Part shown: piece by piece, positions 15,273-21,572 of the stretch
Layout of the letters: every line of letters begins with the position of its first letter
Numbering within the stretch: the first letter of the stretch is position 1
From: MFWN01 sp964594115
Lineage (GTDB): Archaea; Nanobdellota; Nanobdellia; Pacearchaeales; GW2011-AR1
Reading direction: 5' to 3'
Length of the DNA: 21,818 nucleotides
NCBI GenBank assembly: GCA_964594115.1
Contig: CAZQLD010000016.1
Coordinates: 1-21,818 of the forward strand
The notes under the pieces: model-generated
Told to the model about the DNA's origin: nothing
Databases searched by the model: none
The model's input: the letters and a program-made list of their open reading frames with translations, nothing else
Made by a program: the position numbers and the translations under genes

Positions 15273-15403
15273 AAAAAAACAAATTTAAAAAATATGCAGC
15301 TGAATTTAAAAATGAAGCTGAACTCGAAGAAGAACTTGATGAAGATATGCTGGACAAAGACGAAATGGAAAACGAGCACTTTAACGACGAAGATTCAGAA
15401 TGA
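15269..15403 (+). CDS. 44-aa acidic microprotein between iscS and the DUF1858 gene
   Basis: This ORF runs from the ATG inside the iscS stop (ATGA 15269-15272) to a TGA that overlaps the next start (ATGA 15400-15403). Both edges show the coupling signal used elsewhere in the operon, the best evidence that it is real. The first eight residues are basic (MKKNKFKK) and the rest is very acidic (18 Asp/Glu in 44; AELEEELDEDML, ENEHFNDEDSE). There are no cysteines. It may bind the basic surface of IscS, as the acidic IscX and CyaY do, but no homology is claimed. Confidence 0.65.
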   Translation: MKKNKFKKYAAEFKNEAELEEELDEDMLDKDEMENEHFNDEDSE

Positions 15404-15636
15404 AGCAGGCAAAAAATAAAAAACAAAAGATAAACAAGAAAATGAGTTTTGATGAAATAATGCAAAAAGAGCCAGAGGCAAAGGGGATTTTTTTAGAAAG
15501 AGGAATGCACTGTATTGGATGTCCAATGGCTCAGCAAGAATCTTTAGAACAGGGAGCTCTTGCCCATGGAATAAATCCAGATGAACTTGTAGAAGAAGTT
15601 AATAAAAAATTAAAAAAGAAAAAAGAGAAGAAGTGA
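15400..15636 (+). CDS. DUF1858 (ScdA-N-like) CxxC protein
   Basis: A 78-aa protein with the DUF1858 core: MSFDEIMQKEPEAKGIFLER, then GMHCIGCPMAQ (C38, C41), then SLEQGALAHGINPDELVEEV. In the family, this domain occurs alone or in front of hybrid-cluster and di-iron repair (ScdA/RIC) proteins and contains a conserved Cys pair thought to be redox-active or metal-binding. The ATG at 15400 overlaps the previous stop; a second ATG at 15442 would remove a 14-residue Lys-rich extension. The C-terminus is Lys-rich too (KKLKKKKEKK). Within this operon it may handle sulfur or iron transfer; this is inferred. Confidence 0.82.
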   Translation: MKQAKNKKQKINKKMSFDEIMQKEPEAKGIFLERGMHCIGCPMAQQESLEQGALAHGINPDELVEEVNKKLKKKKEKK

Positions 15637-15646
15637 AACAATTAAA

Positions 15647-15742
15647 ATGAAGAAAGATAAAGAAATTTTGGAAAAAACATATGAAAAACCAGGAGTTAGA
15701 GGAACAAACATCTGGAATTATTTTTTTATGGAGAAAAAATGA
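15647..15742 (+). CDS. 31-aa microprotein upstream of iscU
   Basis: ATG 15647 to TGA 15740-15742, whose last bases overlap the iscU start (ATGA 15739-15742). The peptide is basic at both ends, with a central KPGVRGTNIWNYFF containing two aromatic pairs and a PGVRG turn. It has no Cys and no TM segment. It begins 10 nt after the DUF1858 stop. The ATGA coupling, the same device used at other junctions here, argues for real translation. It may instead be a leader that simply controls iscU translation. Confidence 0.5.
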   Translation: MKKDKEILEKTYEKPGVRGTNIWNYFFMEKK

Positions 15743-16149
15743 AAAACCGATTTGAAATTTATAATAAGGAGGTTATGAAGCATTTTCTTAAACCGAAAAA
15801 TATTGGCAAAATGCAGAAGCCAGATGCAGTTGGGAAAGTTGGCAATCCAGTCTGTGGAGATGTTATGTATCTTTATATTAAGATAAGCAAGAAGAACAGA
15901 AAAGAGTATATTAAAGATATTAAATTTCAGACAATGGGCTGTATTGCAGCTATTGCCACTTCTTCTATGATTACTGAATTAGCAAAAGGCAAAACTTTAG
16001 AAAAAGCTAAAAAAATAACAAATAAAGATGTAGTTAAGTCTCTTGGAAACCTGCCCTCATTAAAAATGCATTGTAGCAATTTAGCAGCAGATGCTTTAAA
16101 AAAAGCAATTGAAGATTATAAAAAAAGAGCAGGAAATCTTCTTCTTTAA
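15739..16149 (+). CDS. iscU: Iron-sulfur cluster scaffold protein
   Basis: A 136-aa IscU-type scaffold on which IscS sulfur and iron are assembled into clusters. The three cluster ligands are present: C39 in GNPVCGDVM, C68 in MGCIAAIATSSM and C112 in KMHCSNLA. D41, the Asp that aids cluster release, is also present. The N-terminus (YNKEVMKHFLKPKNIGKM) matches the family. The usual IscU LPPVK-type chaperone site near the third Cys is replaced by NLPSLKMHC. With no hscA or hscB in view, this may mean chaperone-free transfer. It is the last gene of the operon and is followed by hairpins. Confidence 0.94.
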   Translation: MKNRFEIYNKEVMKHFLKPKNIGKMQKPDAVGKVGNPVCGDVMYLYIKISKKNRKEYIKDIKFQTMGCIAAIATSSMITELAKGKTLEKAKKITNKDVVKSLGNLPSLKMHCSNLAADALKKAIEDYKKRAGNLLL

Positions 16150-16155
16150 AATCAA

Positions 16156-16183
16156 AAAATTCCTCTTAGTTTGTGGGAATTTT
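16156..16183 (+). terminator. Hairpin after the isc operon
   Basis: Arms AAAATTCC (16156-16163) and GGAATTTT (16176-16183) form a perfect 8-bp stem with a 12-nt loop, 7 nt after the iscU stop. The 3' arm ends in four T. Archaeal termination relies mostly on T-tracts, so the role is only probable. Confidence 0.4.
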
Positions 16184-16190
16184 AGGATGC

Positions 16191-16213
16191 TCAGAAATAA
16201 GAAGTATTTCTGA
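16191..16213. other. Perfect 9-bp hairpin/inverted repeat between iscU and the AroE-like gene
   Basis: TCAGAAATA (16191-16199), loop AGAAG, TATTTCTGA (16205-16213). It could be part of the operon's transcript end or an operator. It lies 61 bp upstream of the next TATA box and lacks a following T-tract. Confidence 0.45.
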
Positions 16214-16273
16214 CATAATCAATTAAGAACCGAAAACATTTTATAGGAAGTTATTTTACTAACATAATCTGTA

Positions 16274-16281
16274 TTTAAAAA
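16274..16281 (+). promoter_or_regulatory. TATA box of AroE-like gene
   Basis: TTTAAAAA with its centre about 30 nt before the TTG start at 16308. It supports that TTG as the initiation codon. Confidence 0.5.
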
Positions 16282-16307
16282 TAAAAGGTTTTGTACTAAG
16301 GGACAAA

Positions 16308-17348
16308 TTGGCAAATCAAACTCCTAAGAATCTAAAAGAATTGCTCAAACAAGGCATTGTTAGTGTAGCAAAGATTCCAGAAAAAAATAATTTTTCTGTA
16401 TCTGATTTAGATAACTTAGATGCGTATACTCTTCTTTTGACAGACCATGATTATGCTTCCAAGTCTCCATTAATGTGGAACACATTATACGGACAATTAG
16501 GGTTAAATATAAGATATATAGTAATTGTAGCAAACCCAGAAAATGCAGAATTCATTATAGCTGTGTTAAAACAAGACCCAAAATATTTAGGAGGGGGTTT
16601 TGGAAGCGGATGGAAAGAACAAATGAAGCATCTTAATCAAGTTATTCCTCCAGATTTAAAATCAGCAAATATCCCTGTTAAAAAAAATGGGAAACTTTCA
16701 GCATATAATACAGATGCAAAAGGATTTGTTAAAAGTTTAGAAGAAAAATTTATTGAAACACACAAAAAATTAGAAAATAGCAATATAGTTATTTTAGGTG
16801 CAGGAGGTGTAGGAAAAGAAGTTGCAAGATTTATTGCAACAAAAAATCCTAAAAAACTAGTAATCCTTAACAGAACAGTTTCAAAAGCAGAAAAAATTGC
16901 AGAAGATATTAATAAAGAACAACAAGTTGCAGAATTTGGTGGAGAAGATAAGATAAAAGAAACTTTATTAGACCAAAACAATATCCCGGACGCAATAATT
17001 AATTTAACACAAAAAGGTACAGATGGCAAGTTAAAACAGTATTCTGCTTTTGCAGAAGTAAATGAAAACAATAACCAAGAATCTTTAGAAATATCTAAAC
17101 AACTTAAGAAATTAAATTCAGAAGTTATTGTAGCAGATATAAATTTAACAAAAACTCCTCCGACAAAAACACTGGAGATTGCAAAAAAAGCTGGAATAAA
17201 AAATTTACTTGATGGTTTGGGAATGGTGGTTTACCAGGCAGCTCCAGCCTATGTTTATATTCAAAAAGCAAATCCTGAGCTTTATCTGAAAAAAGTCACA
17301 GAAGAAGAAGCTTTAGAAGTTTTTAAAAAGGCTATAGGTTTAAAATAA
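16308..17348 (+). CDS. Divergent shikimate-dehydrogenase-like oxidoreductase
   Basis: A 346-aa protein with the AroE plan. The substrate domain has SKSPLMWNTLYGQLGLN (51-67) in place of SxSPxxHN, and NGKLSAYNTDAKGF with N134/D136 of the NTD motif. The Rossmann domain has VILGAGGVGKEVARF (164-169 core) and LNRTVSKAEKIA. The C-terminal DGLGMVVYQAAPAY has the substrate-binding Gln (Q310). The usual GxNVTxPxK block is replaced by GGFGSGWKEQ, with K103 as the possible catalytic lysine. It is longer than typical AroE (~270 aa) because of inserts near 70-95 and 240-270. No other shikimate gene is present, so the substrate may differ. It starts at TTG; no in-frame ATG exists before residue 56. It is followed 7 nt later by a nucleotidyltransferase gene. 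Confidence 0.75.
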   Translation: MANQTPKNLKELLKQGIVSVAKIPEKNNFSVSDLDNLDAYTLLLTDHDYASKSPLMWNTLYGQLGLNIRYIVIVANPENAEFIIAVLKQDPKYLGGGFGSGWKEQMKHLNQVIPPDLKSANIPVKKNGKLSAYNTDAKGFVKSLEEKFIETHKKLENSNIVILGAGGVGKEVARFIATKNPKKLVILNRTVSKAEKIAEDINKEQQVAEFGGEDKIKETLLDQNNIPDAIINLTQKGTDGKLKQYSAFAEVNENNNQESLEISKQLKKLNSEVIVADINLTKTPPTKTLEIAKKAGIKNLLDGLGMVVYQAAPAYVYIQKANPELYLKKVTEEEALEVFKKAIGLK

Positions 17349-17355
17349 AAATAAG

Positions 17356-18363
17356 ATGGATTTAGAAAAAGAGCTATCAGAATTATCAGAAAAATTAATC
17401 CTTCCTAATCTTGATTATAGCTTACTAAAATTATTTGGGATTTTAGAGGAGAATTTATCTTCAGAAGAGTTTTCTGAAATAACACATTCAGACACAGGAC
17501 AGGAGGAAGGATTTAATCTGTTGATTAAAAAATATCCGCAAGTAGCAAATTTGATTAAACAAGCACACAAAACAATATTTTCTTATGAAGCAGAAGACAA
17601 TCCAATAGAAATTAAGGAAAATAAAGATATAGAAAATGCAATAATACTTGCTGGGGGAATAGCAACAAGGTTAAGGCCCATAACTTATCTTTTGCCCAAG
17701 CCTTTACTACCAATAAATGGAAAAACACTAACAGAGCATGTGATAGATGTAGTTAAAAGACAGGGGATTAAAAATATAGTTTTATCAATAGGGCATGAAA
17801 GAGAATTAATTAAAGAGTATTTTAAAGACGGCTCTAGAGTTGGGGCAAACATAACTTATGCAGAAGAAGTTAAGCGTTTAGGAACTGCAGGACCTTTATT
17901 TTTAGTAGATAAACCAAAAAAACCTTTTGTGATGATTAATGGGGATAACTTATTTGACCTAAATATCGGCGAAATGTTTTCTTTTTTTAAAGAAAACAAT
18001 GCTATAGGGGTCATTGCACTAACTCCTGTAAACAATCCTTCAAGAGGAGGGGCTGTCAAAATGAATGGAGATAATATAGTTAGGTTCTGTGAAAAACTCT
18101 CTCATGAACAGGCAGAAAAAGAAATTGGAAAACCCCCCTACTGGCTTAATTCAGGTTACTATATTTTAAGTCCGGAAGTATTTGATTTTCTTCCAAAACA
18201 AACACAATTTACAATGATGGAAAAAGATATTTTTCCAAAATTAGCAGAGACAGGAAGATTATTTGGATTTAAATCCACAGCACAATGGCATGATTCAGGA
18301 ACTCCAGAAAGATATGAAGAAGTTGTCAAAAAGTGGAAATTTAATTTTCCTAAATCTAGCTAA
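17356..18363 (+). CDS. Sugar-phosphate nucleotidyltransferase with N-terminal extension
   Basis: A 335-aa protein. The NTP-transferase domain begins near residue 93 with the signature AIILAGGIATRLRPITYLLP and KPLLPI (98-120). It continues with RLGTAGPL (174-181), the metal-binding GDN (196-198), YWLNSGYYILSPEVF and a closing WHDSGTPERY. Such enzymes make NDP-sugars (e.g. from mannose-1-P or glucose-1-P) for glycan and surface polysaccharide synthesis; the exact sugar cannot be read from the sequence. The first ~90 residues are a helical, acidic extension not found in the minimal enzyme. No C-terminal hexapeptide repeats are seen. It is probably co-transcribed with the AroE-like gene. Its stop overlaps the convergent acyltransferase gene by 8 nt. 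Confidence 0.87.
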   Translation: MDLEKELSELSEKLILPNLDYSLLKLFGILEENLSSEEFSEITHSDTGQEEGFNLLIKKYPQVANLIKQAHKTIFSYEAEDNPIEIKENKDIENAIILAGGIATRLRPITYLLPKPLLPINGKTLTEHVIDVVKRQGIKNIVLSIGHERELIKEYFKDGSRVGANITYAEEVKRLGTAGPLFLVDKPKKPFVMINGDNLFDLNIGEMFSFFKENNAIGVIALTPVNNPSRGGAVKMNGDNIVRFCEKLSHEQAEKEIGKPPYWLNSGYYILSPEVFDFLPKQTQFTMMEKDIFPKLAETGRLFGFKSTAQWHDSGTPERYEEVVKKWKFNFPKSS

Positions 18364-19387
18364 GTTTTCTCAATAAGTATTCTAAAGGCCCATAACCTAA
18401 TTTGCGAATTGACAGATAACAGATTAAACCAAGAATAACTAATAAGGAGATTATATAAGGGATTACAACCATCAAACCCAGTGTGTTGAACCTGTTGGCG
18501 AAATAAAAATATCCCAAACCAAAAATTATATGAAAGACATAGATACTTAATGAAACAGTTCCAAGAAATATTACTGGTCTTAAAACTTCAGCAATACTTT
18601 TTTTCTTTGAGTAATCAAGCAGCCAGAAAAATAATCCGAATATGAATAAAGACACCCCAAGGTAGAGTATAATATAAGAAACTGTGGCAGGATAAAAACC
18701 AATTCTCCAAGGAGAAAAAACATCCAGTAACAGTCCGATTATAAATAATATAATCCCTGCTATTAAAGCTATAATACAAAAGATTTCCTCTTTTTTCTTT
18801 TTAACAGATTCAAGAAGATACTCCCCAACAATGCTTCCGATTATTATGTAAAAAATCCAGGGAAACATAGGATAAAAGCCATTTGCTACAAGATTTGTAA
18901 AAAATCCCTGAAATGTCCAAAAATTAGCTAATTTATAAGCAAGGTGCTCCCATCCAGACATATAATTAATATAGAGGAGTATAACCGGCGCCCCCCATAA
19001 AAAAATATTTGCTATAATAAATCTGGACAATTTTTTAAATCTTAATAAGAAAAAAGCAAGTATAATATAAATTCCAATATAATGGATAATATCAGCATTC
19101 CATATATTTATGAATAAGAATCCCAATAAGATAAGAAACAAAACCCTCTTAGTCTCATGTGATAATGCTTTTTCTTTTCTCCTATTAACAGAAATTACTA
19201 AGCTTATGCCCACAGCTGTTAAGAATAAAGGAGCTGCAAGATAAGAAATTCTGTTCATAAAAAAATATAATATAGAAGATTTTCCTGTTGTCAGGGTAAG
19301 ATACATAGCAATATGTATCTGAACCATTAAAATTAAGCCAAGTCCCCTCATAAAATCAAGTGATTTAAACCTCTTTTTATTTTTCAT
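18356..19387 (-). CDS. HGSNAT-like/DUF1624 membrane acyltransferase
   Basis: A 343-aa polytopic protein with about ten TM helices. The N-terminus carries the family signature SLDFMRGLGLILMVQIHIAM (D11, R14, G15, H25) followed by APLFLTAVGISLVIS. This matches the heparan-alpha-glucosaminide N-acetyltransferase catalytic-domain/DUF1624 group and more broadly the membrane acyltransferase-3-like fold. Members are thought to move acetyl groups across the membrane onto sugars. Next to a sugar nucleotidyltransferase, acetylation of a surface glycan or lipid is plausible, though the genes are on opposite strands. The ATG at 19387 is 27 nt from a TATA-like box shared with the divergent ttuA-like gene. 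Confidence 0.78.
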   Translation of the reverse strand: MKNKKRFKSLDFMRGLGLILMVQIHIAMYLTLTTGKSSILYFFMNRISYLAAPLFLTAVGISLVISVNRRKEKALSHETKRVLFLILLGFLFINIWNADIIHYIGIYIILAFFLLRFKKLSRFIIANIFLWGAPVILLYINYMSGWEHLAYKLANFWTFQGFFTNLVANGFYPMFPWIFYIIIGSIVGEYLLESVKKKKEEIFCIIALIAGIILFIIGLLLDVFSPWRIGFYPATVSYIILYLGVSLFIFGLFFWLLDYSKKKSIAEVLRPVIFLGTVSLSIYVFHIIFGLGYFYFANRFNTLGLMVVIPYIISLLVILGLICYLSIRKLGYGPLEYLLRKLS

Positions 19388-19410
19388 GACATTATAAGAG
19401 AGTATTAAAA

Positions 19411-19418
19411 TTTTTAAA
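19411..19418. promoter_or_regulatory. Shared bidirectional TATA-like element
   Basis: TTTTTAAA on the plus strand reads TTTAAAAA on the minus strand. Its centre is 25-26 nt from the plus ATG (19440) and 27-28 nt from the minus ATG (19387). The whole divergent spacer is only 52 bp, so one box may serve both genes. Confidence 0.5.
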
Positions 19419-19439
19419 CTTTCTTATTATAATATTCTA

Positions 19440-20297
19440 ATGCAAGAAGCAAAATTTTTAGACAATTTTGAAAAAAAGGTTAAAAAAACCATTCAGGATT
19501 ACAAACTTTTAAACAAAAAAGAAAAAATAATTGTAGCAGCAAGTGCAGGAAAAGACAGCACTGTAATCCTATATTTGTTAAAAAAATTAGGATACCATGT
19601 TTCTGCATTTCATATTAATCTTGGTCTTGGAGAGTATAGTGATAACTGCCTCCAGAATCTAAAGAAGTTTTGTAAAGATCAAGGAGTTGAGTTATCTATT
19701 TTGAATATAAAGAAAGAGTTTGGAATGAGGATGTGCAATATTAGGGCAGGTGTTCAGCAGAATATAAAAGTAAGCAATTGTATGGTTTGCGGAATAGTTA
19801 AAAAATGGCTGTTGAATAAAGAAGCAAGAAGACTTAAGGCAAGCAAGATTGTCACTGGGCATAATTTAGACGATGAAGCTCAGACTGTCATAATGAACTT
19901 TCTACAGGGCAATTTAATGTTAGGAGCTAATTCAGGACCAAGAACAGGCATCATCAAAGATAAGAAGTTTATACCTAGAATAAAGCCCCTCTACTTTTCA
20001 TTGGAAGATGATATAAAAGAATACAGCAAACTCAAGAAACTGCCTGTGGTGTATGAGCTTTGTCCTTGCGCTATCAGCTCTTTAAGAATAAGAACAAGAG
20101 CTTTTTTAAATAAAGTTGATGAGAGAGTAAAGTCAAAAATTGTAGGAAATTTTTTAGAACTGCTTCCTGAATTAAGAAAGAGATTCAAAAAAGAAAAGAT
20201 TAATTATTGCAAGATATGTGGAGAGCCTTCAAGAAACAAGACCTGCAAGAAATGTCTTCTTCTTAATCTAGAAAAAACAAATTATGGAAAAATATAA
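19440..20297 (+). CDS. ttuA: TtuA/Ncs6-family tRNA thiolation enzyme
   Basis: A 285-aa PP-loop ATP-pyrophosphatase. Hallmarks are SAGKDS (35-40), FHINLGLGEYS, a central CMVCG (C114, C117), VTGHNLDDEA (139-147) and LCPCA (C208). C114, C117 and C208 correspond to the 4Fe-4S ligands of TtuA. A C-terminal zinc ribbon (C257, C260, C269, C272) is present. TtuA makes 2-thiouridine derivatives in tRNA (T54 in thermophiles), using sulfur from a carrier protein or desulfurase. The N-terminal zinc finger of Thermus and Pyrococcus TtuA is missing: an in-frame stop at 19395-19397 and the TATA position rule out an upstream extension. The related TtcA and Ncs6 subgroups are alternatives. Confidence 0.83.
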   Translation: MQEAKFLDNFEKKVKKTIQDYKLLNKKEKIIVAASAGKDSTVILYLLKKLGYHVSAFHINLGLGEYSDNCLQNLKKFCKDQGVELSILNIKKEFGMRMCNIRAGVQQNIKVSNCMVCGIVKKWLLNKEARRLKASKIVTGHNLDDEAQTVIMNFLQGNLMLGANSGPRTGIIKDKKFIPRIKPLYFSLEDDIKEYSKLKKLPVVYELCPCAISSLRIRTRAFLNKVDERVKSKIVGNFLELLPELRKRFKKEKINYCKICGEPSRNKTCKKCLLLNLEKTNYGKI

Positions 20298-20300
20298 ATA
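20293..20300 (+). promoter_or_regulatory. TATA box overlapping the ttuA-like stop codon
   Basis: TATAAATA spans the TAA at 20295-20297, with its centre 25-26 nt before the ATG at 20322. The next gene thus has its own promoter in spite of the 24-bp gap. Confidence 0.5.
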
Positions 20301-20321
20301 TATTCAATTCCTGATTAAAAT

Positions 20322-20762
20322 ATGTTATTAGAGATATTTAATTTCTTACATTTTATTGGTTTAGCATTTGGACTTGGGGGAGCAACAATTGCCGCTGTTA
20401 TTTCTGCTAAAGCTGAAAAAGACAAGGCAGTTGAAAAAGCCTCTCCAAAAATTATGCCTCCAATAATCAAATTTATCTGGGCAGGTTTAATCTTATTAAT
20501 AATTTCAGGAATTGCACTTCCTTTTTATATAAACTGGCCTATAAACAAACAACTTTTAACAATAAAACACGTTCTTGTGGCATGGATCGTTATTATAGGG
20601 ATTATTATTGGAACTAAACTTAAGAAAGTACAGAATTTAGCTCCTGTTTTAAAAGAAAAAACCTCTCCTGAATTTTTAAGAGCTAAAAAACAGGTTAAAG
20701 TTTTAAGCATAATCAATCTAATACTTTGGTATGCTATAACCCTTATGTCTGCTTTTGTATAA
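20322..20762 (+). CDS. Four-TM membrane protein, possibly CopD/DUF2269-like
   Basis: A 146-aa protein with four TM helices: IFNFLHFIGLAFGLGGATIA, FIWAGLILLIISGIALPFYI, HVLVAWIVIIGIIIGTKL, VLSIINLILWYAITLMSAFV. His in the first helix (LHFIGLAFGLGG) and before the third (IKHVLVA) recalls the CopD/DUF2269 type of small membrane proteins with heme- or metal-binding His. The match is by pattern only and function is unknown. Lys-rich loops (AKAEKDKAVEKA, KLKKVQ) mark the cytoplasmic side. Confidence 0.6.
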   Translation: MLLEIFNFLHFIGLAFGLGGATIAAVISAKAEKDKAVEKASPKIMPPIIKFIWAGLILLIISGIALPFYINWPINKQLLTIKHVLVAWIVIIGIIIGTKLKKVQNLAPVLKEKTSPEFLRAKKQVKVLSIINLILWYAITLMSAFV

Positions 20763-20783
20763 ATACTGTTTATCACATAAATA

Positions 20784-20791
20784 TTTATAAA
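20784..20791 (+). promoter_or_regulatory. TATA box of methyltransferase gene
   Basis: TTTATAAA with its centre about 27 nt before the ATG at 20815; supports the first ATG and a leaderless mRNA. Confidence 0.6.
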
Positions 20792-20814
20792 CTATTTTTT
20801 CTAAAAAAGAAATA

Positions 20815-21558
20815 ATGGAAATAATGGATGTTAATAAAGTGATGTATTATTGTGGTGTAGAGTGTCTTCATCCAGGGGGTTTAGAAAAGAGCGAAGAAAT
20901 GGCTTTAGCCTGCAGAATAAATGAGAATTCTAATATTTTAGATTTTGGTTGTGGAAAAGGAGCTACAGCTTTTTTTCTAGCTAAGAAATATAGATGTAAT
21001 GTTACTGGAATAGACTCTTTTGAAAAAATGGTTAAATATGCTAATCACCAAGCAGAAAAATTCTGTTTAGAAAATAAGGTTGAATTTTTATATCAAAATT
21101 ATCTTTCATTTACTAAAAATACTTATGACATAGTTTTACTAGAAGCTACTGCAAGCTTATTAGATAAAGAACAAGCATTTCCAAGATTTATTAATGCATT
21201 AAAAAGAAGAGGATATATAGGAACTCTTGATTTTATCTGGAAAAATGACCCTCCAACAAAGCTTGTTGAAGAATTAAAAGAATTATGGGGAGGATTTACA
21301 ACAATGACTCTTGATGGTTGGGAAAATTTTTATACACAGCAAGGTCTTAAAGTCACAAAATCACTTGATTTTTCTAAGGAAGTTCCAGATTTAGAAGCAT
21401 CATTTTCAAAACAACTGGGCGCAGTAGGTAAAGCTCAATTAGGTGTGTCTATAGCAATTAATCCTTCTTTAATCCCTACTCTCCACAGATACAAAGAGAT
21501 TCTTAAAAACAATAAAGAGTATATTGGTTATGCCTATATTGTTGGAAGAAAAGATTAA
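20815..21558 (+). CDS. Class I SAM-dependent methyltransferase
   Basis: A 247-aa protein with motif I ILDFGCGKGATA (41-52), the ribose-binding acidic residue D67 in VTGIDSF, and a motif IV-like YDIVLLEATASLLD. The N-terminus (YYCGVECLHPGGLEKSEEMA) and length resemble the small-molecule or lipid methyltransferase group (cyclopropane synthase/phosphoethanolamine-type, UbiE-like), rather than RNA or DNA methyltransferases. The substrate is unknown. A second in-frame ATG at 20824 is possible, but the TATA box favours 20815. It is convergent with the zinc-ribbon gene, 14 bp away. Confidence 0.82.
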   Translation: MEIMDVNKVMYYCGVECLHPGGLEKSEEMALACRINENSNILDFGCGKGATAFFLAKKYRCNVTGIDSFEKMVKYANHQAEKFCLENKVEFLYQNYLSFTKNTYDIVLLEATASLLDKEQAFPRFINALKRRGYIGTLDFIWKNDPPTKLVEELKELWGGFTTMTLDGWENFYTQQGLKVTKSLDFSKEVPDLEASFSKQLGAVGKAQLGVSIAINPSLIPTLHRYKEILKNNKEYIGYAYIVGRKD

Positions 21559-21572
21559 TTTTTCTTAAAAAT

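Noticed and set aside
14735..15465. Long minus-strand ORFs opposite iscS and the microprotein genes
   Set aside because: They are mirror frames of strongly supported plus-strand genes, with low-complexity Ser/Phe/Leu-rich products and no recognisable motif.
10366..16172. 14-nt match ATTCCTCTTAGTTT near 10367 and 16159
   Set aside because: Short AT-rich match in unrelated contexts (before a start codon versus in a hairpin). Expected by chance often enough to carry no weight.
16637..17071. 144-codon minus-strand ORF inside the AroE-like gene
   Set aside because: Shadow frame of a gene with clear Rossmann and substrate motifs; the product is Ser/Phe-rich and featureless.
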